Shown piece after piece: positions 35,857-44,296 of a stretch of DNA of 64,000 nucleotides. The stretch is taken from NCBI RefSeq assembly GCF_021023135.1, contig NZ_PGFV01000008.1, positions 62,001-126,000 of the forward strand, written 5' to 3'. Source of the DNA: Brevibacterium sp. CCUG 69071 (GTDB lineage Bacteria; Actinomycetota; Actinomycetes; Actinomycetales; Brevibacteriaceae). Numbering within the stretch: position 1 is the first letter of the stretch; each line of letters opens with the position of its first letter. A model generated the notes under the pieces. That model worked only from the letters and a program-made list of their open reading frames with translations. It did not search any database and was not told the origin of the DNA. A program made the translations under genes and the position numbers.

Positions 35857-36063
35857 ATGAACAACCCGTTCGACGACGCAACAGGTACCTTCCGCGTGCT
35901 GGTCAACGACCTGCAGCAGCACTCGCTGTGGCCGTCGTTCGCCGATGTGCCCGCGGGCTGGGTCCTCGTGTTCGGACCGGCCGACCGCGAAGACTGCCTC
36001 GAATTCGTCGAGGAGAACTGGACGGACATCACTCCGCGCCGGCTCGCCGAGATCGCCTCATAG
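35857..36063 (+). CDS. mbtH: MbtH-like protein
   Basis: 68 aa, 13 bp after the synthetase stop, with AGGAGCTGACAAG before ATG 35857. It has the family core NPFDDATGTFRVLVNDLQQHSLWPSFADVPAGW and the closing block CLEFVEENWTDITP. MbtH-like proteins bind adenylation domains and are often needed for their solubility and activity. It is the partner of the adjacent synthetase. Confidence 0.96.
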   Translation: MNNPFDDATGTFRVLVNDLQQHSLWPSFADVPAGWVLVFGPADREDCLEFVEENWTDITPRRLAEIAS

Positions 36064-37046
36064 TGATTCGCCTGGAGAATCTGCGGAAGAACTACGGAGC
36101 CTTTCGTGCTCTCGACGGCATCAGCCTCGACATCGAGGAGGGACAGATCTTCGGTCTCCTCGGCCCCAACGGGGCCGGGAAGACGACGACCGTGAAGGTT
36201 CTGTCCACACTTATTCGCCCCGACTCCGGCACCGCGCTCGTCGCAGGACACTCGGTGACCGCCGATCCCACGGCCGTGCGCCGCAGCATCGGCCTCTCCG
36301 GCCAGTACGCGGCCGTCGATGAGAAGCTCACCGGGTACGAGAACCTCGTCATGGTCGCCCGCCTCTATGGGATGAGCCGCAGGAACTCCGCGGCCCGGGC
36401 CCGCGAGCTGCTCGCCGAATTCGGTCTCAGCGATGTCGCGGGCAAACGCGCAGGCGCCTATTCGGGAGGCATGCGGAGACGCCTCGACCTAGCCTCGGCC
36501 CTGGTCGTGCGTCCGCCGGTGGTCATCCTCGACGAACCGACCACCGGGCTCGATCCGCGCGCTCGCCTCGACACCTGGGAGGTCATCACCACCCTGGTCA
36601 GAGGCGGCACCACCGTGCTGCTGACGACCCAATATCTGGAAGAGGCCGACCAGCTGGCAGATCGCATCGCCGTCATCGATTCCGGACATGTCATCGCCGA
36701 GGGAACCGCCACGGATCTCAAGGGCAAGCTCGGTGCTGAACGCATCACACTGACACTGACCCACCCCGACTCCCGCGAGGGAACCCTGCGGATCCTCGAT
36801 CGCATCATCGGCGAGTCCGCACGCCCGCAGACGGACTCGTCGGGGCTGCGCATCACCGCTTCGGCGCCGCTGGGACAGAGGAATCTGCTGCAGGTCCTCG
36901 CCGCCCTGGACGAGGAAGGACATTCCGTCACCGAGGCGGCCCTGTGCCGTCCGACGCTCGACGATGTGTTCCTCGAGCTCACCGGCCAGCCCACCTCGGC
37001 GGAGCCTGTACAGACACCGGCCGAGACCGCCGAGGTGGGATCATAA
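36063..37046 (+). CDS. ABC transporter ATP-binding protein, DrrA-like
   Basis: 327 aa from GTG 36063, whose G is the last base of the MbtH stop (TAGTG). Motifs are Walker A GPNGAGKTTTVK, signature YSGGMRRRLDLASAL, Walker B VVILDEPTTGLDP and the switch His replaced region TTQYLEEADQLADR, as in DrrA-type exporters. The C-terminal about 80 residues match the DrrA-specific extension. With the following permease it should export the peptide or confer self-resistance. Confidence 0.94.
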   Translation: MIRLENLRKNYGAFRALDGISLDIEEGQIFGLLGPNGAGKTTTVKVLSTLIRPDSGTALVAGHSVTADPTAVRRSIGLSGQYAAVDEKLTGYENLVMVARLYGMSRRNSAARARELLAEFGLSDVAGKRAGAYSGGMRRRLDLASALVVRPPVVILDEPTTGLDPRARLDTWEVITTLVRGGTTVLLTTQYLEEADQLADRIAVIDSGHVIAEGTATDLKGKLGAERITLTLTHPDSREGTLRILDRIIGESARPQTDSSGLRITASAPLGQRNLLQVLAALDEEGHSVTEAALCRPTLDDVFLELTGQPTSAEPVQTPAETAEVGS

Positions 37047-37843
37047 CCGCGCTCGTCTCCGCCGCTCGCGACAGCTCCGTCATCGCCTGGCGCAATCTGC
37101 TCACCGTTCGTCGGACCCCGGGTGCCCTGGTCACGGGAGTCGTCCAGCCGGTGATCTTCGTCCTCCTCCTCGCGTTCGTCTTCGGCGGCAGCCTCGGCGG
37201 TGCCCCGTACCGGGAGTTCCTCATCGGCGGGATCCTGGCGCAGACGCTGACCTTCAATTCCTCTTTCACCGCCGTCTACCTCGCCAAGGACCTCCAGCTC
37301 GGACTCATCGACCGTTTCCGTTCGCTGCCGATGTCACGGGTCGCCGTGATCCTGGGCAGAACATCCTCAGACCTGGTCACCAGCCTGATCTCGGTGGCGG
37401 TGACGATGATCTGCGGTCTGCTCATCGGGTGGCGCATCACCGAGGGGTTCGGTTCAGCACTGCTGGGCATCACGCTCCTGCTCCTCTTCAGCTTCGCCAT
37501 GTCGTGGATCGGAGCGGTCATCGCTCTGACGGCCAGGAGCGTCGAGGTGGCACAGAGCCTCGGCCTCATCTGGCTCTTCCCCGTCACCTTCATCTCCGGA
37601 GCCTTCGTCTCGATCGACACCCTTCCCGGCCCGCTGCAGGCGATCGCCGCGTGGAATCCGATCACCGCCGTGGCCACCAGCGTCCGCGAACTGTTCGGCA
37701 ACGCACCGCCGGCCGGATTCGTCACCAGCACCGGATGGGCGGCCGACAACGCCGTCATCTATGCGATCCTCAGCTGCGTCGCGGTCATCGCGGTCTTCTC
37801 CCCCATCGCCGTATCGCAGTACCGCCGGATCAGTCGGAGATGA
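37043..37843 (+). CDS. ABC transporter permease, DrrB-like
   Basis: About 267 aa. Six hydrophobic segments and the ABC-2 blocks (WRNLLTVRRTPGALVTGVVQPVIFVLLLAFVFGG, EFLIGGILAQTLTFNS, RSVEVAQSLGLIWLFPVTFISGAFV, NPITAVATSVRELFG) match DrrB. The start is unusual. The only ATG/GTG/TTG in frame nearby is GTG 36944, 103 bp inside drrA, and would add a non-homologous Arg-rich stretch. GAGG at 37032-37035 fits a non-canonical ATA start at 37043 that overlaps the upstream stop (ATAA). I prefer that start, with moderate confidence. Confidence 0.88.
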   Translation: MTALVSAARDSSVIAWRNLLTVRRTPGALVTGVVQPVIFVLLLAFVFGGSLGGAPYREFLIGGILAQTLTFNSSFTAVYLAKDLQLGLIDRFRSLPMSRVAVILGRTSSDLVTSLISVAVTMICGLLIGWRITEGFGSALLGITLLLLFSFAMSWIGAVIALTARSVEVAQSLGLIWLFPVTFISGAFVSIDTLPGPLQAIAAWNPITAVATSVRELFGNAPPAGFVTSTGWAADNAVIYAILSCVAVIAVFSPIAVSQYRRISRR

Positions 37844-38580
37844 CGAGAGCCGCAATCGAATATCTCATCAGCGACATCGCAGAGATCGAACGGGTGCTCA
37901 CCGCACACCCCTGGCTCGATTCACTACTGTCAGCGGACGAAGCCTCACGAGCGGAGCGTTTTCGCAGACCCACCGATCGGGCAGCGTTCCGCGGGGCGCA
38001 TCTGCTCTTTCGGCTCATGGCCGCCCGCCGCCTCGGCATCGACCTCACAGAGGCCGGTGACATTGAACTGACGCGGCGCTGTCGCACGTGCGGCGGCCCC
38101 CATGGCAAACCGGAAGTCCCCGGAGCCCAGCTCAGTCTGTCTCGCTCGAACGATGCGGTAGTGGTCGCCTCGGCGCCTGAGTCATCACCGATCGGAGTCG
38201 ACATCGAACAGGTGCCAGGCGTTGTCTTCCCCGGTTTCGACGACTACGTCCTCGGCCCGACGGAGACTCTGCCCGCCGGCGGCGATCCGGTTCGTCAGCG
38301 CCTCGACCTCTGGGTGTGCAAGGAAGCCGCGGTGAAGACCACCGGGCACGGACTGTCAGTGCCGCCCAGTGACATCGAGGTGACCGAAGCTGCGGACCGG
38401 CCATCGGGGATCAGTCCGGACGGAGACTGGACGGCCACGATCACAGCCCCTGCACACGCCGAACTCAATGCACTGAACATCGCTCGGCTGAGATGCCCTC
38501 GGCCCTACGTCGCGGCGGTGAGCAGCGCTCAGCGCTTGCCCGTCGAGGCCGTGGGACTGGTGGAGCTTCTCGCCCGGTGA
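37840..38580 (+). CDS. 4'-phosphopantetheinyl transferase (Sfp type)
   Basis: 246 aa; the ATG overlaps the permease stop (ATGA). It shows the PPTase motifs HGKPEVPGAQLSLSRSNDAVVVA, GVDIEQVPG (Mg/CoA site) and LWVCKEAAVKTTGHGL (WxxKEAxxK). It transfers the phosphopantetheine arm to the three carrier domains of the synthetase, so the locus is self-sufficient for carrier activation. The last 52 bp overlap the 3' end of the convergent flavoenzyme gene. Confidence 0.93.
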   Translation: MTRAAIEYLISDIAEIERVLTAHPWLDSLLSADEASRAERFRRPTDRAAFRGAHLLFRLMAARRLGIDLTEAGDIELTRRCRTCGGPHGKPEVPGAQLSLSRSNDAVVVASAPESSPIGVDIEQVPGVVFPGFDDYVLGPTETLPAGGDPVRQRLDLWVCKEAAVKTTGHGLSVPPSDIEVTEAADRPSGISPDGDWTATITAPAHAELNALNIARLRCPRPYVAAVSSAQRLPVEAVGLVELLAR

Positions 38581-40280
38581 CCGAGGACCTTCCCCGGGTT
38601 GAGGTTCTGTCCGGGGTCGGTGGCTTGGAACAGGGCATCGACCATGAACGTCCCCGGTTCGGTGATGTCGTCGACGAGCCAGGGCTGATGTTCGGTGCCG
38701 ACCCCGTGATGGTGGGACAGGCCGCCTCCGGAATCGATGAACTCCTGCTGAATGGCATCCTTGACGTCCTGATACTCCGCGAGAGCTGTGTCCTCGCTCG
38801 TATAGGGGATCGCGAAGGTGAAGTAGAGGCAGGCACCACCGTGGTAGCTGTGGGACAGGTGGCAGAACATGAATCCCGGCCCGCCCTGCTCACTGCGGGT
38901 CTGCCGGAATCTCTCGTGCACGCGAGCATGGACGTCTTTGAGATTCGCCCACGTCACGCCCGTCTCGCAGACATCGCCGAAGACCTTGTAGTTGAGGAGG
39001 AAGTCACGCAGATACGGTGTGTCGAACTTCTTCTGGTCGTAGATCGCTCCCGGCCCGGCGCCGAGGCTGATCCCGCCGCGGCGAGCGATGATGTCCTTCA
39101 CCTCGGCCTTCTCACGCGCCACCCGGTCCTTCGAGCCTTCGAAGCAGACATAGGACAGGCACATGCCCTCGGTTGTGTCCCACCCCTTCGTGCGCAGGTA
39201 GCCGAACAGAGCGTCCTGACCGTGGGAGGCGATCTTCGCCTTCACGCCCCGCGGCTCGGAGACCATCGCGAGACTGAACCGGGTCTCGGGACCGTCGGAG
39301 AGTCGGGTGAAGGCGGGGGCGACCTCGGACCGGGCGATGTCGTGCATGCTCTCCACGCCGCTCGCCCAGTCAGGGAAGAGGTAGGCGATGACCTGCCGCA
39401 CCTTCGGCAGCCGGTGGACCTGCACCGTGCACTCGGAGATGATGCCGAGGCGACCCTCGCTGCCGAGGATCATCTCATGCACCGATGGTCCCGAGTCGCG
39501 TCCGGGGATGGCCTTGCTCACCATCACTCCACGCGGATGGACGACACGCAGGCCCCGCACGATGTCTTCGATGTCACCGTACTTATCCGACTGCATTCCG
39601 GAAGACCGGGTCGCCGCCCATCCGCCGAGGGTCGAATAGCTGAACGAGTCAGGGAAATGGCCCATCGTCCACCCGCGAAGATTGAGCTGCTCCTCGAGGT
39701 CGGGCCCATAGGCTCCGGCTTCCACCCGGGCCAGGTTCGAGTACTCGTCGATCTCGACGACGCGGCGCATCCTGCCCATGTTCAGTGAGACGATGGGACG
39801 TGCCTCGTCCGGGTCAGGGGTCACTGATCCGGAGATGCACGAACCGCCGCCGTAGGGGATGAGCACGAGATCGCGCTTAAGGACGAGAGCAAGAATCGCG
39901 GCGATCTCGTCCTCGCTGCCAGGGTAGATGACGGCGTCGACGAGGCGGGCGATCGGTTCGTGGCGGACCCGGTAGAGGTCGGGCAGGGATCGGCCGAACG
40001 AGTGGACGACGCGCAGTTCATCATCGACGCTGACATTGTCCGGCTCCACCACGGTACCGAGCTCGTCGAGAAGCGCCGATGGCATGCGGGACTCGGGCAC
40101 CTCGAGGTCGCCGAGCACCGGAGTCCGCGGGCGCGGAGCATTCCAGAGGTCGAGACCGACTTTGTCTTTGGCGATGGCGGCGAAGTCAGGTTTCGTCTCC
40201 CAATGGAAGTCGACGCCTTCGGAGCCCCATCCCCACCACCGGTGTCGCTTGACGTCCTGCATCCTCAACGGCTCACTCAA
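38529..40280 (-). CDS. FAD-binding oxidase, alkylglycerone-phosphate synthase-like
   Basis: 583 aa. VAO-type FAD domain: LVLIPYGGGSCISGSVTP (about 133-150), DSFSYSTLGGWAATRSSGMQSDKYGDIEDIV, and GSEGRLGII. The C-terminal LSHHHGVGTEHQPWL is the His-rich active site typical of alkyl-DHAP synthase, which swaps the acyl chain of acyl-DHAP for a fatty alcohol and forms the ether bond. The N-terminal KRHRWWGWGSEG also matches that family. It is the last gene of an SDR-acyltransferase-AGPS operon with overlapping ends, opposite a fatty acyl reductase. Other VAO members (glycolate or lactate oxidases) are less likely because of the HHH motif. Confidence 0.85.
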   Translation of the reverse strand: MSEPLRMQDVKRHRWWGWGSEGVDFHWETKPDFAAIAKDKVGLDLWNAPRPRTPVLGDLEVPESRMPSALLDELGTVVEPDNVSVDDELRVVHSFGRSLPDLYRVRHEPIARLVDAVIYPGSEDEIAAILALVLKRDLVLIPYGGGSCISGSVTPDPDEARPIVSLNMGRMRRVVEIDEYSNLARVEAGAYGPDLEEQLNLRGWTMGHFPDSFSYSTLGGWAATRSSGMQSDKYGDIEDIVRGLRVVHPRGVMVSKAIPGRDSGPSVHEMILGSEGRLGIISECTVQVHRLPKVRQVIAYLFPDWASGVESMHDIARSEVAPAFTRLSDGPETRFSLAMVSEPRGVKAKIASHGQDALFGYLRTKGWDTTEGMCLSYVCFEGSKDRVAREKAEVKDIIARRGGISLGAGPGAIYDQKKFDTPYLRDFLLNYKVFGDVCETGVTWANLKDVHARVHERFRQTRSEQGGPGFMFCHLSHSYHGGACLYFTFAIPYTSEDTALAEYQDVKDAIQQEFIDSGGGLSHHHGVGTEHQPWLVDDITEPGTFMVDALFQATDPGQNLNPGKVLGHRARSSTSPTASTGKR

Positions 40281-41149
40281 TTCTTCGTCCTTTCATCCAT
40301 CACGGTGTGTTCGCTGCGGACACCGATGTCAGCGGCCCCAGCGGCGAAGAGCTCCTCGACGACGTGCCTCACTCGTGAGGTGAGGGCTGCAAGCGATTCC
40401 TCTGGTCGGGCGGTGACCGGCTCGCCGAAGACTACGCGCACAGGCGGCCTGCCGGATACGGGCCACGATCGCCCCTTGGGCATCGCTTCGAATCCGCCGA
40501 CGACGGCCGTCGGCACGATCGGGACCCCGGCATCGACTGCCAGCCTGATCGACCCAGCTTTGAAATCGGCAATCGTGCCGTTCTTCTGGCGTCCTCCCTC
40601 GGGAAACAGCAGCACCGGCACCCCCGACCGCAGAAGGGCGCGAGGGACCTTCGCACTGCCGCGGGAAGCGTCGCGATAGATCGGAAACGCATTGAAAAGC
40701 CAGCGAACGAAGAGCCGCTTGTGCCACGACGTGAAGAAGTAGTCATAGGCAACCCCGGTCGCCAGAAAGCGCGACTGCTTCCGCGGCAGACTCTGCGCAA
40801 TGATCGGCGCATCGAGATGCGATGTGTGGTTGGCAATGACGAGGAAACCTCCGTTGAGTCGGCGCACCGCTGGCGCAATCGTGACCGTCTGAGTGATCGT
40901 CGAACGGACAAGGCCGCGGAAGAGGACACGCTGGAGGAAGAATCGGAATGCAGCGCGCGTGCGCGATCGGTACTTCGACGGCGCCGAGGTTGGGAGGGTG
41001 TAGTCAGTCATCGGTGACTGTTCGGAGCCGACACCACTGTTGGATTGACGTTCCGACGACATTCTCCGTCCCCGGCCCGTGGCGGCCGACCGCGAAGCCG
41101 GCTCGAAATGCTCTCCCGAGTCCGAGTGAGTTCTTCCAGTGTTGAGCAT
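40277..41149 (-). CDS. PlsC-like 1-acylglycerol-3-phosphate (or DHAP) acyltransferase
   Basis: 290 aa from ATG 41149 with GGAGGG 11 nt upstream; the first about 45 residues look disordered, so ATG 41011 is an alternative. Acyltransferase motifs are IANHTSHLDAP (HX4D), FPIYRDASRGSAK, VLLFPEGGRQKNG (EGGR-type phosphate site) and VPTAVVGGFEAMPKG. It acylates glycerophosphate-type acceptors at the membrane. Lying directly upstream of the AGPS-like gene with overlapping ends, it could make the acyl-DHAP that AGPS needs, or acylate sn-2 of the ether product. Confidence 0.88.
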   Translation of the reverse strand: MLNTGRTHSDSGEHFEPASRSAATGRGRRMSSERQSNSGVGSEQSPMTDYTLPTSAPSKYRSRTRAAFRFFLQRVLFRGLVRSTITQTVTIAPAVRRLNGGFLVIANHTSHLDAPIIAQSLPRKQSRFLATGVAYDYFFTSWHKRLFVRWLFNAFPIYRDASRGSAKVPRALLRSGVPVLLFPEGGRQKNGTIADFKAGSIRLAVDAGVPIVPTAVVGGFEAMPKGRSWPVSGRPPVRVVFGEPVTARPEESLAALTSRVRHVVEELFAAGAADIGVRSEHTVMDERTKN

Positions 41150-41156
41150 CGTCGCT

Positions 41157-41939
41157 CTAACCCTCCTGTTGCCGTCGAGAAGTGAGTGCAGCAGAAAGGT
41201 GATGGATCATCGGACGCGGCAGCACTCGCAACGTCGTCGAGATGACCTTCCATCGCAGCTGCGGCACGGAGATCCTCTTTCCACGTGCGACATCTCGCAG
41301 GCATCCCTCCACCAGCATGTCCGCGTCCATCCAGAGGATGCCGGGAATCGACGTTCCGGCGATGCCGGCGCGGGAATGGAATTCGGTGCGCACCCAACCG
41401 GGAACAAGGGCTGTCACGGTGACTCCTGTGCCAGCGGTCTGCAGTGACAGCGCTTCCGAGTAGTTCTGCGTCCACGCCTTGATGGCCGTGTAATTGTTCT
41501 GCGTGAGTGCCGCGCTGACGGAACAGACATTGATGATCCAACCACGCCCCCGCCGCTTCATCGACCGAGCGGCGGCTCCACCGATGACCAGGACAGCGCG
41601 CTGCATCACTTCGAAGCCCCGATCATGGTCGGAGACATCCTGACTGAGCAGGCTCGAACGCACCGAGAAGCCGGCATTGTTGACCACGATGTCGATCGCG
41701 GGCTCGGGACCGGGATCTTCGATCCGCGCAGCCACCTCGGCGTGAGCCTGCCTGTCAGCAAGGTCAGCGACCATCGTGGCGACTTCCACCCCGTAATCGC
41801 AGCGAATCTGCTCGGCGAAGGACTCCAGCGCGACGGGATCTCGGGCAACGAGAACAAGATGGACACCGCGCCTGGCGAAGGCGCGGGCAAAAGCCGCACC
41901 GATCCCCGCGCTGCCACCGGTGATGAGGGCCACATTCAT
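41157..41939 (-). CDS. SDR family oxidoreductase
   Basis: 260 aa from ATG 41939, chosen because the Rossmann motif NVALITGGSAGIGAAFARAFA begins at once; no Shine-Dalgarno is seen. Also present are DIVVNNAGFS, INVCSVSAAL and YTAIKAWTQNYSEAL. In the last, the usual active-site YxxxK reads Y-T-A-I-K. The C-terminus (PRPMIHHLSAAL) resembles DltE/17-beta-HSD12-like SDRs acting on lipids. It could be the acyl/alkyl-DHAP reductase of the ether-lipid set. It is divergent from the acyl reductase gene. Confidence 0.87.
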   Translation of the reverse strand: MNVALITGGSAGIGAAFARAFARRGVHLVLVARDPVALESFAEQIRCDYGVEVATMVADLADRQAHAEVAARIEDPGPEPAIDIVVNNAGFSVRSSLLSQDVSDHDRGFEVMQRAVLVIGGAAARSMKRRGRGWIINVCSVSAALTQNNYTAIKAWTQNYSEALSLQTAGTGVTVTALVPGWVRTEFHSRAGIAGTSIPGILWMDADMLVEGCLRDVARGKRISVPQLRWKVISTTLRVLPRPMIHHLSAALTSRRQQEG

Positions 41940-42043
41940 ATTGCTACGATACAGGCATCCAACAACGCGACCGCACCGAATCATTGACGACCGCTGGGTT
42001 CGTGACTGTGCCAGAAAGTTCTCTCTATCCGATAGGTTCCCGA

Positions 42044-44296
42044 ATGCAACAAAGCCGATATCTCCTCACGGGTGCCACAGGGTTCCTTGGTCAAGCGGTG
42101 CTGCAAGCCCTGCTCGAAAGTGATCCGCACGTGCGCATCACCGCACTCGTGCGTCCCCGAGGGGACCGATCGGGACATGATCGTCTGCAGCGGCTCCTCG
42201 GTAAACCGGTCTTCGCTTCCTGGATCGACCGGGTCGGCGAGGAGGCGGTGCATGAGGCGTTCGATTCACGAGTCACAGTCCTCGAGGGGGATCTCGCTGA
42301 TCTGCCGCCACTGACCGATCGCTATGACGTCGTCATCCACTCCGCGTCGAGCGTATCCTTCGACGCCGCCATCGACGAGGCATTCCATACCAATGTCGGC
42401 GGAGTCGAGCGACTCTACGCCGCCTTAGCGGAATCGGATCAGGATCCCCACGTCATCCATGTCTCGACAGCCTATGTCGGAGGTATCGCAAAAGGAGTCG
42501 TCCAGGAGTCCCGGTTGCGCCACACCGTCGATCACGACGATGAGTTCCGGGCCGCACGACTGGCCAGGGAGAGCGTCGAGGCAGAATCCAGACAACCCGA
42601 GAAGCTGCGCCGTTTCATCCGGATGGCCCAAGCGCAGAGCTCCAGGATGGGCCCCAAATCTGTCGCAGCCGGCGCAGAAGCCGCCCGGGAAAAGTACGTG
42701 AGGGATCGGCTCGTGGAGTTCGGGCGCACCCGGGCACAGTCGCTGGGCTGGACGGACATCTACACCTTCACCAAAGCTCTGGCCGAGCGCATCGGCGAGG
42801 AGTGGGCGGCCGAAGGCCATCAGGTCTCGTTCGTTCGCCCGTCCATCATCGAATCCGCCTTTCGCCGGCCGAGCCCCGGATGGATCGACGGCTTCAAGGT
42901 CGCGGATCCGCTGATCATGGCCTATGCCAAGGGGAGCCTGTCGGAATTCCCCGGCCACGCCGACTCGGTGCTCGACATCATCCCCGTCGACTATGTCGTC
43001 AATGTCATCCTCGCCCTTGCCGCGCACGGCTCGCTCGAGCAGCAGACGGGGAATCCCCAGAGCAGACCCGTCCTGCCTGCCCCAGGTGAATCCTCTGCGG
43101 AGTACTATCAGGTCGTATCGGGCACGAGCAACCCCCTTCCCTTCCATCAGATGGTCAGGACGGTTCGCGAGTTCTTCCTCGCACACCCGCTGCCCGACAG
43201 TGAGGGTGTCCCCACGGTGGTACCCAAATGGAGCTTCCCCAGCTCAGAGCTGATCGAACAGCGCATCCGGTTGAAGGAACTGGCAACCGGTGTCGGCCGC
43301 GAGGTCGTCGAAAGGCTGCCCGCCTCCACTCGCACACGTGCCCTGGCCTCTCGACTCGTCAAGACCGACACCAAGTTGAAATCGCTGCGTCAGTTCGCCG
43401 ACCTCTACCGGCAGTACACGAAGACCGAGATGATCTTCGACGATACGAACACAAGACGACTGCTCGCCCGGCTGCCGAATGGGTACCCGTCTCACCGTGG
43501 TTTCGACGTGACCGAGATCGACTGGCAGGACTACTTCAAAGACATCCACATTCCGGCCATCACAGAACTGACTCGCAGCTACTCGCGCGACCGCCGGCGA
43601 CGCGAGAATCAGCGCACTCCAACACCGCTGCGTTCCACCTCCGAGGTACTGGCGGTCTTCGATCTCGACGGAACAGTGATCTCGGCGAACATCGTGCAGC
43701 AGTTCGTCGCCGTCGTCCGCGCCACCAGGCCGCTATACAGGTGGCCGGCATCGATGGCAACGATGGCAGGCATCGTGCCAGGACTGCTGAGAGCCGAGTT
43801 CCGGGATCGCTCAGAACTCATTCGTATGGTCAATCGCCGCTATCAGGGCTTCCGCCTCGATGAGCTCCGGGCGGCCGTCACCGGCAGCTTCGGGCAGGCG
43901 ATACGCGACTCCATCAGACCGCAGGCCCGGCAGCTCATCGACGAGCATCGTGCCGCCGGCCACAGAACCGTGCTTCTGACAGGCGCTCTGGATGTCCTCG
44001 TCGAACCGATCGCCGATCTCTTCGACGAGGTGGTGGCGACCCGGATGGATGTCACCGATGACGGCGTTCTCTCCGGGTTTCTCGCACAACCCCCCTTGGT
44101 CGATGAGGCCCGGGCGAATTGGCTTCGCAAATACGCAGACACCGTCGGGGCCGATCTCGCACGATCGACCGGCTACGGCGACTCCTTGGGCGATGCGGCG
44201 TGGCTCGAACTCGTCGGCAACCCCGTTGCCGTGACTCCGGATCTCGGTCTCTACGGACTGGCACTGAAGAAGCGATGGAAGGTGATGGAATGGTGA
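42044..44296 (+). CDS. fatty acyl-CoA reductase fused to HAD-IB hydrolase
   Basis: 750 aa from ATG 42044; an in-frame TTG at 41984 adds 20 residues with no homology. The N-terminal half is an NAD_binding_4 (male sterility/FAR) reductase: YLLTGATGFLGQAVLQALL, VVIHSASSVSFDAAIDEAF, HVSTAYVGGIAKGVVQES, and DIYTFTKALAERIGEEW with YxxxK at about 240. The C-terminal part (about 535-750) is a HAD-IB domain: VFDLDGTVISANIVQQF, VLLTGALDVLVEPIADLF, and STGYGDSLGDAAWLEL. It would reduce acyl-CoA to aldehyde or alcohol, while the HAD domain may remove a phosphate. It overlaps the next gene by 7 bp. Confidence 0.9.
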   Translation: MQQSRYLLTGATGFLGQAVLQALLESDPHVRITALVRPRGDRSGHDRLQRLLGKPVFASWIDRVGEEAVHEAFDSRVTVLEGDLADLPPLTDRYDVVIHSASSVSFDAAIDEAFHTNVGGVERLYAALAESDQDPHVIHVSTAYVGGIAKGVVQESRLRHTVDHDDEFRAARLARESVEAESRQPEKLRRFIRMAQAQSSRMGPKSVAAGAEAAREKYVRDRLVEFGRTRAQSLGWTDIYTFTKALAERIGEEWAAEGHQVSFVRPSIIESAFRRPSPGWIDGFKVADPLIMAYAKGSLSEFPGHADSVLDIIPVDYVVNVILALAAHGSLEQQTGNPQSRPVLPAPGESSAEYYQVVSGTSNPLPFHQMVRTVREFFLAHPLPDSEGVPTVVPKWSFPSSELIEQRIRLKELATGVGREVVERLPASTRTRALASRLVKTDTKLKSLRQFADLYRQYTKTEMIFDDTNTRRLLARLPNGYPSHRGFDVTEIDWQDYFKDIHIPAITELTRSYSRDRRRRENQRTPTPLRSTSEVLAVFDLDGTVISANIVQQFVAVVRATRPLYRWPASMATMAGIVPGLLRAEFRDRSELIRMVNRRYQGFRLDELRAAVTGSFGQAIRDSIRPQARQLIDEHRAAGHRTVLLTGALDVLVEPIADLFDEVVATRMDVTDDGVLSGFLAQPPLVDEARANWLRKYADTVGADLARSTGYGDSLGDAAWLELVGNPVAVTPDLGLYGLALKKRWKVMEW

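Noticed and set aside
36944..37042. GTG 36944 as the start of the exporter permease
   Set aside because: It adds 33 Arg-rich residues antithetic to the DrrB family and lies 103 bp inside the ATPase gene.
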